Source: Rhytidiadelphus loreus (Eukaryota > Streptophyta > Bryopsida > Hypnales > Hylocomiaceae). Taken from it: DNA of 64,000 bases. Of the stretch, positions 10,467 to 22,600 are shown piece after piece. Location: the NCBI GenBank assembly GCA_947034895.1, contig OX344764.1, positions 56,339,348 through 56,403,347 on the forward strand, read 5' to 3'. Made by a program: the position numbers and the translations under genes. The notes beneath the pieces are model-generated. The model was not told the origin of the DNA. It made no database searches and saw only the letters and a list, made by a program, of their open reading frames with translations. Position 1 is the first letter of the stretch. Each line of letters starts with the position of its first letter.

Positions 10467-13387
10467 TCACATGGAGCTACCCTCACTATCAGATGTATGA
10501 GAATCAGACTCCATTGCATGATCATCTACAAACTGCAGTGCGTGAGGATCTATCGAACATGCCCTCGATGATGGCTGTGGGTTTAGGGCGACGAAATCCC
10601 GGGAGAGAGCCTCAGCATACACAGGCAACACAAAAGGTTTCGGTGGGCTCCGAAAGAAGTCAGGATTCGCATAAAAAGGTACGTGCCTTCCAGAAGTCAC
10701 TTTCTGGCCTTGCCTGCACAACAGTAAACAATGTTTTAGATCACTGGAAGTTCATGGAAACATGTTGTATCAATAAAGGAGCTCAATGGATGACTTACTT
10801 ACTGAATTGGTTGGTCTTCTGGACTTTCTGGATTACTATATCCTCCTCCTCCTCACCTCCTAAGGCTACCATAGAGGTGTCTTGTTATGGCTGATTAACC
10901 GCAGCTGGTCGTAAAATTGGAGCAATGACGGCATCAAAGATAGCCTTATCCTCTTCAAATGCCAGAATATGACGACGCGTAGCCCGGCATACGTGAATAC
11001 TGGAACCTGTCAGATAAACATTCACAAGAGTGTTAATTTGAAATTGCGCTTGGTATAGTGCGAATAAGAAAGACGATTTCATGTCAACAACTAACCTAAA
11101 CCTGCGGTGCAGTCAACAACCACATCCCCTAGTGCACAAGAAGCCTCGACAAGCATCTGCATGAACTCTCGGCCTTTTTCACGAGGCCCACGCCAAGGTA
11201 TGTCTCCATTCATGGTGACATCTTCTTTGAACAACATGTTCCGGAGAATGTCGTCCTTAGCAAGGTTTACACCCACTGCGTCATGGGACGGAACAAACTA
11301 GAATGGATAGTCTTCAAGGGTCTTCGGACCTGACTCCTTCACAAGAAGGGAGACGGAGAACCTCATAGTCTGCATGAAAAAAATGTTAGAATATCTCAAA
11401 CCATTATTAATTGTAAAAAAAACAAGCAAGTGAATAGAATGTGAATTACCGTTCTCGAAGCGTCTGCTGGTGACGTTGTATGTAGATGATTCGTGCCAAA
11501 ATAAGTATAGAGTATGCGAAACTTGTATTCCTTGCAACATCCTAGAATGTGGCTTTTGTGTGCAGGAGAAGGGCTTGGATACATCAAGAATAGACCACCA
11601 CTATCATGGACGTACTCCTGAGCAAAATCAAAGACTGGAAACAAGTAGTCGGTTTTAAACACATTCCAAGATGGAATGGGCTGAGGTGGTAATGAAACGG
11701 TAGGAACATGGAGTCCTTCTGGCACATCAACAATCATCAGGTCCACTGCCGGCTCTGATCCAATGACTCCATTGAAGGAACGTTTCTTGTCACTGGAATG
11801 CTGCATTATATTTGCAAATCAAAATGCATTAGAAGACAAACTAATATGACAAGCATCGTTATACATATCCCCTTAGGTCTAAATCAATAAAACTATTATA
11901 GTTATAGGGAATGCAAAAACTCATATTCAATACATAATGTTAAAACATGTAGAGACAACTAAACTGAAAAAATGATTGAACGGCCTTACCATGGCCAAGA
12001 AGGCTTCAACGTCCTTGAAGGACTCAGACATCATATCAAGAGTACCCAACGAGTAGTTCAAAATACACTCATCAACGTCAAGTACAGTGTCCACACTCCT
12101 AGTTGTTGGCGTCAAACGATGCACCAAACGCTCCTGGGTAAGTGAAAAACTGGATGTTGAGATGTTCACGCCAGCTACGCTTGTAGCTGGCTCAGGTATT
12201 GGAAGCTCATCCTTTCTAGTACGGCGTTTCTTCCTCTCCTTCTCTTGGGTTTTCTCAGTCTGCACGGCCAGTCTTTTCTTCTTGTTCTCTTCAGTCTTCT
12301 TCTTAGCCTCCTCCAATTTCTCCACCTTCTTTTTGTCGGCTAACTCCCGTTTCTTCATGGCCTTGTCACGGGCCTCTGGATCAAGTCCCGCAAACTCATC
12401 GAACACCGCGTCAGCCCCCACTAACTCGTTCAGCTTTTGAAACAAGGCCTCTTCCTCTAGTGGAGTGACACCAATGGAGCACTCGAGATACCAAGGGCAT
12501 GCTTGGAGATGAGCACTAGTCTACTTTTGCAACTGTGTTGAGGAGAACATACAGTCTGACGAGGTCCGATCCAACCAAGTAGTAAGGAAAGGTGGTAAAT
12601 CCTCCCTCTTAATGGCCTTCTTCCCATACAACTCAAACTTGAAGTACCTATACATAGTTATAGTGATTCATGGAACTTAGTTTCAGTGGAAATAGACAAC
12701 ATGAGTGCTTGGCCACAAAAATTAATTCAACTAATAAATAGTTTATTGCAGACACGGTACAATAGATTAAATCTTGGAAGACACGGAGATATTAGAATTA
12801 ATTATATGCAAACCAAGACAATAGAGATGCGTATCGTGGTTCTGAAAAAAATACAAAGAGAAAACCACTATGTTACCTATAAATCACTCGACGGACTGTC
12901 TGTTGGGACCCCCGGTATAGTGCAAATGTATCCCATTTTTTAAAGGCATCAATGCCCTTAAACGCCCTTGTGTAGGCCTGATCCCACAGCTTCATCCGCC
13001 ACGCCTCAATATACTCGAACAATGACAGTGGCTTAGTGGGGACGGTCATGTTGATTGAAATATTGTCTGCCTTCATGATGGAGTCAAACATCTCCAGAGC
13101 TTCCTCTTCAAGCTGAAAAATACATGAAATCATCAAAATTGTTGAATTCAATTGTACTGAACGATTGTGCAGGTGATATAAGAATTACAACCTATGCTAT
13201 ATGAAACCCTGAATTCGGATATTCAACATTCGTTGAGAGAACATACCCCCGCATAGTAACATGCCTTTGCAAGGAAGACCCATAACTTGTCCTCATTCAC
13301 AGGGCACGGTGGGAATCGGCGTGCCTCCCTCGTGGCTGCACTGGAGTTCATCCATTTCAACCACTTCACCTTATACTGTGGACTCAC
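10467..13387 (-). pseudogene. Gene 1: methyltransferase-like C-terminal half
   Basis: Seven exons read on the - strand: 13387-13247, 13112-12877, 12648-11990, 11800-11450, 11369-11096, 11006-10803, 10713-10467 (TGA). Exon order and residues follow gene 2. First comes a helical part (KVKWLKWMNSSAATREARRF). Then a conserved block (MKLWDQAYTRAF, RVIYR|YFKFELYGKKA), a Lys/Glu-rich coiled coil, and a motif-IV-like DLMIVDVPEGLHVP. Next are an X/I-like block ending ALGDVVVDCTAGLG and a II-like RRHILAFEEDKAIF. This IV-then-I order is that of beta-class amino-methyltransferases; the canonical DPP[YW] is replaced by DVPEG. The tail is acidic and Ser-rich. In-frame stops: TAG 12521-12523, TAG 11298-11300, TAA 10885-10887. 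The 5' half is missing because the gypsy LTR starts at 13388 inside the first visible exon. Confidence 0.65.
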
Positions 13388-13879
13388 TGTCGTACGCGCA
13401 GTCTAGGCGTAGGTATCTTTTAACACCACAAAAGCGTTAAGATGACATGAGTTATCGTCCTAGGGAATTCCAGATGTTGTCGTGATAGATAAGTATCCAG
13501 AACTACGGATCTACCCGGAAATGACAATCCGTTGTAGGATCCGGCACAACACAAACACTAAGTTCCGGAAATATTGTCTTCTGGAATCAAATCCGGATCC
13601 ACCTTGATCCGGATTTCTACTCTCACTATCCGTCACACCGGTTTTTGGTACCTCTGTTTTACCCTCAGAGGGTCCTCACTTGCTCTTTCCGAGGGGTGGG
13701 GAACATCACCACTCAAATAACACACGTATTACCTCCTAAACAACAAACAACTATCCGTCCTCAAAGTTCTCAGTCCGGTAAGGAGGAAAGATGGTCCCTC
13801 TCACAACATTCCGGGTGGCCACCCGGAAGGTAGGTTACGTAGAGGTACACCCTCACTCGCCCTTACTACAATGACACTC

Positions 13880-14345
13880 AGCTATTTTACGGATCAAGCT
13901 TTCGCCTATTCCTGAGGTTGGCAGACCTTTATGTGGTTTGGGAATATTCCACTAGGCGGTTGCCGACTTCCGCACGGGACTACGCTCGAGTTCCGGACTA
14001 GCTCCCTGACCACTACCGGATCCCACCGGATCACCGTTCCAACGATTTAAAGGCACCACGCACAGCTCCTCACTCGTAAACTAAACTCAACCGCAAAACA
14101 ACCGCGGATAGTTGGAATCCGGAACTAAAGGACTTACTTCCTAGCTATCGACTGTTCTTGAGGTTGACAGACCTTCTGATGGTTTGGGAATGTTCCACCT
14201 GGCGGCTGCTGACTTCCGCACGAAACTACTCATGAGTTCCGGATTAGCTCCCTAACCACTACTGGATCCCACCGGATCACCGTTCCAGCAATTTAAAGGC
14301 ACCGCACGCAACTCCTCAAGTTCAATCTAAACTATTCTGCAAAAC
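13880..14345. repeat. 246-bp tandem duplication inside the LTR
   Basis: The segment around GAGGTTGGCAGACCTT (13914) recurs at about 14160. The following ~170 bp match closely, including CCCACCGGATCACCGTTCCA and ATTTAAAGGCACC. The repeat lies near the 3' end of the LTR on the - strand. Confidence 0.85.
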
Positions 14346-14749
14346 ACCTTCAGCCGGATCCCGATACCAACCAATCCGGATTCCTACCTTGCGCACTCTC
14401 CCGGATACACCCTCACACAAGTAATCAAGACGCGATACGCAAGATAATGATTCCCAAGGTATTTATTCTTGGGTGCTCAGATTGAATGACACAAAATGGA
14501 ATGACAGGCCACAAGCCGGCCCACCCTTAAAAACCAAAACAACACGACCAAAACGGTCCAAAGAAAAAGCGGCCAATGGCTAGCTGAAAATTCGGACAAC
14601 GGCCAAGTGACCGTTTCGGGAAAAATGGAAAGCCGTTAAATTCCTAGAAATCCAGAACTACTTAGCATTCTGGATCAGCGGATCCCACATCCGGAAAACC
14701 CGCGATGAAGACAAAACACTAAAACTATCAATCCAACTACGCAACCTAG

Positions 14750-16678
14750 TCATTTACCCTTCCGCGCCTTCTTCGCTGATGTTCCGCCCTTCGAAATCCG
14801 GGTTGGCGCCTTCTGCCGGATCTGCTTCGGCGGGGTGGACTTCGTTGCGGACCGGGTCCTTGGCGGACTCGGATCCGTCTCCGCATACTCCGACTCAGAG
14901 GACGAGTTCGTTACCGCCTCCTCTTCATCCGACTCGAGAACCTCCTCCGGATCGCTGCTAACCTTCCGCCTGGTGGCCTTCTTCTTCTCCAGGTCAATGA
15001 TCTCGATGGGGGTCGTCGGTGGCGGCCGCGGAGGAGTCTGCTGCTACATGTGTGTGAACTCCTCCGGAAGGGTCCGGGCCGGATTCTGAATTCCAACCGG
15101 ATCCTCCATCATCGCCATTACTTCTGTAGTGGAATCCGGAATGGGTGGGAAGAGGTTTACCGAAGTGTTCCGGGGCGTCAAAACCGGATCCGGAATCCTC
15201 CTCCCATCCGTAATCTCCTTCTGTACCGAGGATCTTCCGGGTGCTTGCTGGGCCGACGATCGTGCTCCCAGGTTGAGCTATGTTGTCTCCTGGAACTCTC
15301 CTCCAGGTATTTCCGGAAATAAAGAGGCGTCCAATCTGCTGAGCGGATTGAAGTGGCCGACCAACTGGCGCATCTCCTTCAATGCGACCTCGATCCGCGC
15401 CTCAAACTCTACCAAGATCTTTACAACCTTGGTTCCGGAAATATGACCTTCCCAAGTCATCTGGTTGTTCCAGAGCGCGGATCTAGTGATGATATCCGCT
15501 GGCGGGTCGATGAGGTCCCTAAGCTTCCGGACCAGCTCCGTCGCATCCGTCGCGCGTTTGTTGGCGGTGTTCATCTCCCTCTCTGCCCACATTGCGCGGT
15601 TTTGAAGATGATCGCGTTCCGCCTCCACTGCCCGGATCCGTCCCTCCAGCAGGCGAATCATCTCCGGATCCGGTCTGCTCTTGATCGCCTCCACGATCTC
15701 CGTCTCGTCCGCTACCTTCAATACCGTGCAGACTCTCCGGATCAGAGTGGCCATCCGGTCGTTTGATGCCTTCTGACTCCGTAGCCAGGAGATTGTCGAC
15801 TCGAAGATATCTAGATCCGGATCAGTGTTCCGGGATGGAATAGGGTCCGGAAGTTGGCTCTTCCCTCTTGATTCCGGATCCGTGCTCTTCCGGCGGGAGT
15901 CGTGCCTGTCCGGCGAGTCTTGCTTTGGTTCCGGCTTCTCCTCCTCTTCCGGCTCCTCATCTGTCGGATCCGAATCCGGAGGAAGACCGTACCGGAGCAA
16001 GCTATCTCCCTGCCGGTAGATAATGTCTTCCGGATTGCTGAGTACCTCCTGCTTGTGGTACAAGTGGAGGAGGTACAGACTGATGGGACTCGATTTCTTT
16101 CCCACCAGGTTTCCGAAAAGCTTATCCACTATCGACTGGATAATGAGCCCCTAGCTAACTGGTCTAGGGGCCGGTTTCCCTCTTTCCCCTAAAGCTCCAA
16201 AGACTGTGTTTGCTAGGGTAACTGTAATCCGGCTGGGCTTTTCCGGATACAAGATCGGGCTGAGAAACTCTAGGAGTCTCTGATCCCTAGGGTTCCGACA
16301 GTCAGACGCGGTGTAACCTTCCTTCAGATCCGCCGGGTTCCGGAACCTATCCGCAGCGAATTTCTTTATCCGGCCGGCCCATCCGGATCCTCTAGTGGAC
16401 GCGAAATAGACTCTGGCCCATATTTCTATTGTCCAGGACTTTGGACGACCCCTAACGGTCAGGTGATACTAGTTCAGAGCACCGTAGACTAGCTCATCTA
16501 TCATCTCCTCGCTCCGGATGTTCCAGGGTCTCTTCAGAAACCCTAGACACCCCATATCCGTTAAGTCGTCCTCCAGTTGATGGTGGTGTTCCGGATTCTC
16601 AGGGATTTCCGGACTGATCATCCGAGCCGTGATCCCTGACTTCCGTAGCACACTGGGCCCTGCCATAACCACCGACAT
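14750..16678 (-). pseudogene. LTR-encoded ORF, decayed copy
   Basis: A single frame from ATG 16678 to TGA 14750 (about 642 codons) holds four in-frame TAG codons at 16469, 16151, 15278 and 15044. It is homologous to the intact solo-LTR ORF (24877-26772): HHQLEDDL/LRHLEDDL, GFLKRPWNI/GLLKKPWNI, FLSPILYPEKPSRITVTLAN/FLLPILYPDKSSRVTVTMAN, LYLLHLYH/TYLLHLYQ, and a shared KGK C-terminus. The 16469 stop falls where the other copy has Gln (GALN*Y against GAPNQY) and the 16151 stop where it has Trp. Domain order: helical N-terminal domain, acidic Glu/Pro linker, coiled coil, Ser/Thr-rich tail. Resemblance to plant 'putative transposon protein' domains is an impression only; function unknown. Confidence 0.8.
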
Positions 16679-17204
16679 ACTCTATCCTCACTTCCGACTC
16701 ACTTCCGCTAATGTTTCCGCTAAGTTTCCGTTAAGTTTTCGTCACCTGATCCGCTAAGTTTCCGCTAATCTTCCGTCCTACTTTCCGGTGCAATCAGCAC
16801 CAGCCTCCCCTTCTCTCCCTAACGCGTTCCTATCTCACCACACTTTCACTCACTAAGCGCCATCGCGATAATCACGTGGAAAAAGAGGAAGAATGAAGGA
16901 GACAACGGGGGTTAAGTAGTTTTTCGGCCTGGCGTTCCCGTAAGTTCTCTAGCCGGACTAGGCTCTAGGGCCTACTCGGCCGGAACTTTCCAGTTTCCGG
17001 ATTAGGGTTAGGGTTTCCGGATAGGGTTTCTGGATCCGACTGTAACCCTAATTACAGTTTAAGGTTTTCCGTAAAGGCTCTAATTCCTATTTCTGGTTTT
17101 AGGCTTCCTATTCCCTACCTATTACGGAAAATTTGAAATTTTCTACTCTATATATTTATTATTTACTATTATTTATGTTTATCTAGATGTTGCGTACTTC
17201 CACA

Positions 17205-17217
17205 TGACCCCTTTTTC
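17205..17217 (-). promoter_or_regulatory. Polypurine tract of gypsy element
   Basis: On the - strand GAAAAAGGGGTCA directly precedes the LTR start and follows the integrase stop by a few bases. This is the expected plus-strand priming site. Confidence 0.75.
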
Positions 17218-18493
17218 AAATGTGAGAGTCCCCGCGAACATCATCTTCTTCACTAGTTGACTCTAAATCCGGGTCGTATTTCTTGACTCTGGATTTGTTG
17301 ACTTTGGTGTCAAGCCATACTCCCTGAAGATTCGTGAACTGTATGGATCCGTTAGAATAGACAGACTCTACTCTATACGGTCCTATCCATCTAGTGTGGA
17401 ACTTACCCGGAAAGATTTGGTACCGGCTATCATAGAGGAGTACCAGCCCTCCTACCCTGACGCCATGGTCATTTAGTAATTTCCGGTCATGATCCTCCTT
17501 CCTCCTCTTCTGCACTTCCTTGGTTTGTTCTAGAGCTTCGTCTCGGGCCTCCTCTAAGTCTTCAAGTGCCATAAGACGGATTTCCGGATCCATATTCCGG
17601 ACTGCATTCCGGTATGTCATGACTCGGTGAGTTTCCACTTCCAGTTCAATTCCATGCATAGCTGTCTGTCCAAACACTAGGAAGAAGGGGCTTCTTCCGG
17701 TCGTATTTTTCTCAAATGTATTATAAGCATGGACGGCGGATGGGAGTTTTAAATCCCACTCCGTCTTGTGTTCAGAAATAATCTTCTGTAGGGCTCTCTC
17801 TACAATGCCGTTGGCTCTTTCCGTTAATCCGTTTGCCCTTGGATTGTACGGTGTAGTCTTCCGGTGCTTGATCATGTATTGATCCGTAATGTCTTGGATG
17901 ATATCGTTGAGGAAATGCAATCCCCGATCACTAACCAGCTCCAACGGGTGCCCAAACCTCATTATAATTTCCGTAAATAAGAAGTTAGTAGCTGTCTTGG
18001 TGGAATTATTCCGGGTCGGACGAGCTTCTACCCACTTCGAGGCATAATCCGTAGCAAGGATTATGTATCTCTTCTTCCGGGCGCTCATTGGAGAAATGGG
18101 GCCTATAAAATCAATCCCCCATTTTTCGAATGGTGCTATCGGAATGATGGGAGTTAGAGGCCAATGGTTCCGGAAGGAAGGAACTCCCATCCGTTGACAC
18201 TGGTCGCAACTCCCAATATATGCTTTGACATCGCGTATCATATACGGCCACCAATATCCGGCTACCCGGATCCGGTATACCGTAGTCATGGTAGCAAAAT
18301 GGCCTCCAGACGGTCCGGAATGCAAAGCCCTCATTACTTTCCTCCTTTCATTTGGCTCCAAGCACCTCCTGAGTTGGTCATCCGCCTCCATTTTAAATAA
18401 GGTCCCTTTGATCAACGAGTAAGGGGCTACCTTATTTTGGAAGATACTTTTCTCCTCCCGATTCAGTCCATCGGGATACCTCTGCTCGGTGAG
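17216..18493 (-). CDS. Ty3/gypsy integrase (3' part of pol)
   Basis: The frame is open from the insertion junction at 18493 to a stop at 17216. It carries the HHCC zinc-binding region (LHSGPSGGH ... CDQCQ) and the DDE core, with D in WGIDFIGPI, D in LVSDRGLHFL and E in NGLTERANGIVER. A GPY/F-type module (WIGPYRVESVYSNGSIQF) follows near the C-terminus. No chromodomain is visible. It would catalyse insertion of the cDNA. It starts in mid-pol: the codons before the junction (TEQRYPDGLN) continue RNase H-side sequence ending NPSEF*DIIVYLT at 38747-38790, with 20.3 kb inserted between. This segment has no internal stop. Confidence 0.93.
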   Translation of the reverse strand, partial: LTEQRYPDGLNREEKSIFQNKVAPYSLIKGTLFKMEADDQLRRCLEPNERRKVMRALHSGPSGGHFATMTTVYRIRVAGYWWPYMIRDVKAYIGSCDQCQRMGVPSFRNHWPLTPIIPIAPFEKWGIDFIGPISPMSARKKRYIILATDYASKWVEARPTRNNSTKTATNFLFTEIIMRFGHPLELVSDRGLHFLNDIIQDITDQYMIKHRKTTPYNPRANGLTERANGIVERALQKIISEHKTEWDLKLPSAVHAYNTFEKNTTGRSPFFLVFGQTAMHGIELEVETHRVMTYRNAVRNMDPEIRLMALEDLEEARDEALEQTKEVQKRRKEDHDRKLLNDHGVRVGGLVLLYDSRYQIFPGKFHTRWIGPYRVESVYSNGSIQFTNLQGVWLDTKVNKSRVKKYDPDLESTSEEDDVRGDSHI

Positions 18494-20149
18494 TGTGGGC
18501 GCTTAATTACCCACCCTTGGTAATTAATCGAACACAACCAGGTTCTAGGGGTTAACTAATTCTAACCTAACGGGTGACTAAGCGTAGGTCCATTGTGCCT
18601 TCCAAGCAATGGATCTTTTTTCCTAAGTTCCTAATTTTCGCAAGTGACAACGGAGTTGCCCCAATTGGCGAGGAAATATTCCAAGCTAACTGTCCCCTAA
18701 CGGTAACCTACACGGACTACTACCGAATCTATCCTAATCTATGGGAATCTAAGTTTGATCGACCTTTCCTAACACTGGGGGAGGATTCCTAAGTCCCGTC
18801 CATGGTTTCCTATGTCGATTGGATGTGCTTAATTTCTTGAGGTAGTTGGCTAACCGGACTCCTAAACTTAATGTTTCTTCTCTATCTAATCTTAACTCGT
18901 GATTCAACTTAAATTCCAACTTAAAGTAGACCCTTAGTTTAACTCTTCGGATTTAGGCTAAACCTAATTTCCACTTTGGTTTCCTAACCTAACCGGTTGT
19001 TTGCTACTCTAATTTGTCTTTTAATCTAATTTAATTGACCTCCTAATTTAATTTATCCTCTAATTTAATTTCCCTTCTAATCTAATTTGATTGATCTTCT
19101 AATTTAATTGATTCCTTCCCCTAATTTAATTTACCTTTTAATCTAATTTCTCTTTTACTTTCTACCCTTGACCCTACGTCTTTATCACCTAAGGTAATTT
19201 TGATTTGCTAATTTAACCTTAACTCCTAATTGGATTATTTTGTCCTAATCTAATGTTTAACTTCTTGGTTGAATTTTGACCCTAATGGTTACTAATCCCT
19301 AGTCCTATCCTATCCTGTTCTACCTTGTTTTGTAATCTAATTCCTATCCTATCCTAATCTAATTTGGCTGCTTTTACGGTCAACTTCTATGTATGAGAGG
19401 GGTTTAGATACTTCTAGCCCTATCGATAAACTTCTATGTCTAAACTTAAGGTCCACCCTAATTCCTATTTGCTAATCGACATTAATCACTACTTAACAAA
19501 ATTTAGCACAAATTAAAAGAAAAGCACTGGGGATTAATTTACTGACTCACCTGATCATTGTTGGCATGCGCGACATTTTCCTCCATACCCCCGGCCGCGT
19601 GCTCGTATTCCATAGTAGAGACGTATTTTGAGGGGTTCAAATGCCTACGGCTTAGTTGTAGAAAGAAATATTACACTCTAGTACCCTAAGGCGTTCTTCC
19701 TTCTCCTTATCTCCTCCTTTCTTTTGCCTTGGTACTATTCCCACCCACCCCTTAATGGGGGTCTTACAACTATGACGCTAACTTCTTGCAAACCTAACTA
19801 CCACCTTACATTGTCATCTTTGCGTCATCCTAATCCTCCTTCTAATGGCCGTGGGGAACTTTGGGAGATTTCCGTGCACTCTAACCAAGGCTACTCTTGG
19901 TCATCTTCTTCCTTGCCTTCCTATTTAGCCTCTTATCTTCCCTAACCTTCTCCCATTAGATGTTGGAGTGATGTTGTGGTGAGGACGTGCGTGCAGGTTG
20001 GAGTTCTTGGAGTGGAATCTTCCTCTTATGTTCCTCTTCCCTTCCCTTTTTTTCTCATTCCCTTCGGCCAAGGGCCCTTAATTCCCCCCTCCCCCCTCTA
20101 ATTCCAACTTCTTTTTCCCGAACTTTATTTCCCCCCAAACCCCCTTGAA

Positions 20150-20560
20150 TTGGACTCTCTACGAGCAAGACCACCCGACTTGGACTAGACTCTCTACGAG
20201 CTGGACTGGACTCTCTACGAGTTGGACCACCTTGACTGACCCCCCGACGCTGGTTACCCGAACTGACCTCCCCGACGCTGGTTACCCGGACTGACTCCCC
20301 GACGGGCTGGACTCCCCCCCTCCGACAGGCTGGGTCCCCTGACTGACTTCCCCGACGCTGGTTACCCGAACTGACTCCCCCCGACACTGGATACCCTGAC
20401 TGACTCCCGACGGGCTGGTTACCCAGACTGACTCCCTCCGACGGGCTGGGCTTGCCCTGACCTGGACTGGACTCTCTTACGAGTTGGGCTTACCCCGCCT
20501 GATTGGATTCTCTTACGGGCTGGGCTTATCCCAACCTGGACTGGACTTCTCTTACAAGTT
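20150..20560. repeat. Minisatellite of about 30 bp units (GACTGACTCCCCGACG...)
   Basis: Repeated GGACTCTCTACGAGTTGGAC and CCCGACGCTGGTTACCCGAA modules alternate about a dozen times. The + strand is strongly C-rich. The open frame on the - strand (20055-20387) is a repeat artefact. Confidence 0.8.
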
Positions 20561-20663
20561 GGACCACCCTTAGGGGCTGGACCCACTCTTTTCTACAATC
20601 TCCTTCTTCCGGGTTCCCGTATGGGAACCCACTCACACAAATAAAATCGGATGGTGCAAGGTC

Positions 20664-20970
20664 AAAGCTTCGCCGTCGTGGAAAATAAGCTAGAAATTTT
20701 GAAAAAAAGGCTACTTGTGACGGGGGTTCTTTTCTACACCTTTCTACCACCTAAGCACTCTTGGGGGCTAAACTTTGTCTTTTCCCAAGAAGGTCTTGGG
20801 AACTAAACTTTGGAACCAAAAATACTGGGGGTGCAAAGCTTCGCCGTTGAATTGGTTTTGACACCAACTCTAAGACTTATGATGCCCCCGGGTCCAAAGC
20901 TTCGCCGTCTATGGCCTATTTTGACACTCACTCTAAGACTCGGGAAAGTCACAGGTTCAAAGCTTCGCCG
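20664..20970. repeat. Four AAAGCTTCGCCG repeats, about 62-bp unit
   Basis: AAAGCTTCGCCG occurs at 20664, 20835, 20896 and 20959. The last three are 61-63 bp apart and share a TTGACAC-NN-ACTCTAAGACT block. The ordered spacing inside an LTR-like element suggests a repeated regulatory module. Confidence 0.8.
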
Positions 20971-22469
20971 CCTCAAGGGCGGTGGGGCCCACTCACAAGC
21001 AACACAACAAGGGTGACTATGGTTAGGATTTACACAAGAGGCAACCGGATCCACAAAGCAAGCATAAACAAGGCAATACTCACATGCTAAAGGCCCCCCA
21101 AAGCGGCATCGCCAAGGTACGGTGGGGGGTAACTTTAGGATTAGTACAAGACACACGGCAGTAGACGCAACCCTCTTGACTCGCAACAAGTACAAGGTAA
21201 GATGGGAGGACCTCAAAGGACCTCCAAAGAGCTTGTAATAAAACGACAATGGGAGCCAAAAGTGCTCCAAAAACACCGTAGAGGTTTTTTGGCTTGAAAC
21301 GCCAAAAATTCCAAGATAACTTGGACCCACAGACCCAAAACAAGTATTGGGGGTGTTTTGGAAGAGAGAAGGGCCCCCTTTTATAGGTTTCCAAGGTCCC
21401 ACTCCCCCCCTCGACGAGTAACCTCATCCATCCGGATTTTCATCCAAATTTGAGATTTTCACCTAATTTTGGGTTTTACGCTGGTCCTAACCTCTAACTT
21501 TTGGAGTTTAGCTCGGAATTGCAAATGGATTGCGCCAATGGCTTCAGAATGCCATTTTTAGCCTAAAGGATCCCCTACCCCCTATTTCTATCACAAAAAA
21601 CCCATCGGAATCTAGTGCCAACTAGAGCCAATTAAAAGGGTAAAAACCTAACTTTTGGGGTTTACCTCTTTTGGCTTGGGTAACTAGCTAGGGTTGTTGG
21701 GGAGGCTCTAGGGAGTAAGAAAAGGCTCCTTGATGTCTTCATTCCGACTTCGTACGCTCCCGGGACGCCGGTCAACCCCGCAAAGATCTTGCCGTAATTA
21801 TTAATTAGGGGGATGTCATCAGTTTCGGCTGCTTCCCGCTATTGGAACACCATGAAATTTGTCGGGGCGCGTTATTAACGTAAAAGATGCTAGTCTAATT
21901 TTTAGTGAGATTTTACCACGGCCTGGGTATTTTCCATGAATTTCCCAACGTGGCCTTTGGTGGTTGACTGCTCGGAAAAAGATCCTTTGGAGATCAGAAA
22001 AAACCGAGATTCTTTGGGGAACCTCTCATGGAGTCCCTCAAGCCACGTGCCAAGTCTTGGGCTGTTCTGGCACACAGTTGGTGGCGAGGTGAAAACTGAC
22101 TTCGGTTGAATCACCGACAGTCAGGGAATCTTTCACATGTGAGGGAATCTTGGCGAATGGGTTTTGCCGTGGACACCCCGACATGTTCTAGATCCAAGAA
22201 CACTATCCGGCGGCTGTGGATTCCTCCATGCGCCTTGTCTGGGACAAGTAACACCTGCAAGCTAACAATTTGGATTTCTAATGTTTCGTCGGTGGAATGG
22301 AGAAACTAGAACCTATCTTTGGAGATTTACGTGGGGACCTCCCTCCCTCTCCTAAGACTTAATTTAGCCTATCATGGTCACATGCACTAGGTTTTGGGCT
22401 ATTTTGGGTAAGTTCCCAGTAGCCCTATTGTTTCCCACTAATTACGGGTTCTAACCTATATACAAGTGG

Positions 22470-22478
22470 GTTTTATGG
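22470..22478. repeat. Left 9-bp TSD of MULE-2
   Basis: GTTTTATGG here matches GTTTTATGG at 38568-38576 exactly, 16.1 kb apart. Nine base pairs is the Mutator-superfamily TSD length. Confidence 0.9.
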
Positions 22479-22600
22479 GGGACGATGCTATTTTGCGTGC
22501 GGTGAGCGTAGAGCGTAGAGCGGTGAGCGTACTTTTGCGAGCCTAAGGCCCTCCCAAAATGTGCATATTTTATAAAAGTAAAAGTTTAAAATGAAATGTA
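22479..22600 (+). repeat. Left terminal inverted repeat of MULE-2
   Basis: Outer 25 bp are conserved with the right end. These are followed by GTGAGCGTAGAGCGTAGAGCGGTGAGCG, a heptamer-like run that could be an array of transposase sites. Confidence 0.85.

Larger units (their letters stand above)
7341..13382. mobile_element. MULE-1, left part, interrupted at 13388
   Basis: The sequence from 7341 (GGGGAATGCTGGTATGCGAG, then GAGCGTG/GTGAGCG heptad-like repeats to about 7390) matches, in the same orientation, the left terminus of MULE-2 at 22479. The nine bases before it, CCCCGTCTC (7332-7340), are the predicted TSD. As in MULE-2, the next gene inward is a - strand ParB/methyltransferase-like gene (gene 1). 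The rest of the element, with the gene's 5' half, any transposase and the right terminus, should lie beyond the far end of the gypsy insertion and is not seen. Only the left end is observed. Confidence 0.6.
13388..17204 (-). mobile_element. 3' LTR of Ty3/gypsy element (about 3.8 kb)
   Basis: On the - strand the LTR begins TGTGGAAGTACGCAAC at 17204, directly after a polypurine tract, and ends at 13388 (complement of TGTCGTACGCG, so it ends in CA). CTCAC (13383-13387) is the predicted TSD. Its last kilobase aligns with the end of the solo LTR at 24463-27874: blocks CACAAAA(A/G)CG, AAGATGACA and ATCGTCC(C/T)AGGGAA occur in the same order. It contains a decayed ORF and a telo-box-like AAACCCTAACCC run near 17000. 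Confidence 0.75.
18494..22469. mobile_element. ORF-less long LTR-like element, left part
   Basis: Begins TGTGGGCGCTTAATTACC right after GTGAG (18489-18493). Its right remnant is 38577-38746, ending GGGGCTCAGA before the second GTGAG (38747-38751). Net length without MULE-2 is about 4.15 kb. It holds no credible ORF, only low-complexity tracts: CTAATTTAATT repeats at 19010-19150 and the two tandem arrays listed separately. The 5-bp TSD and TG start suggest a solo LTR or a large non-coding LTR derivative. The GA (not CA) end is atypical. Confidence 0.65.
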
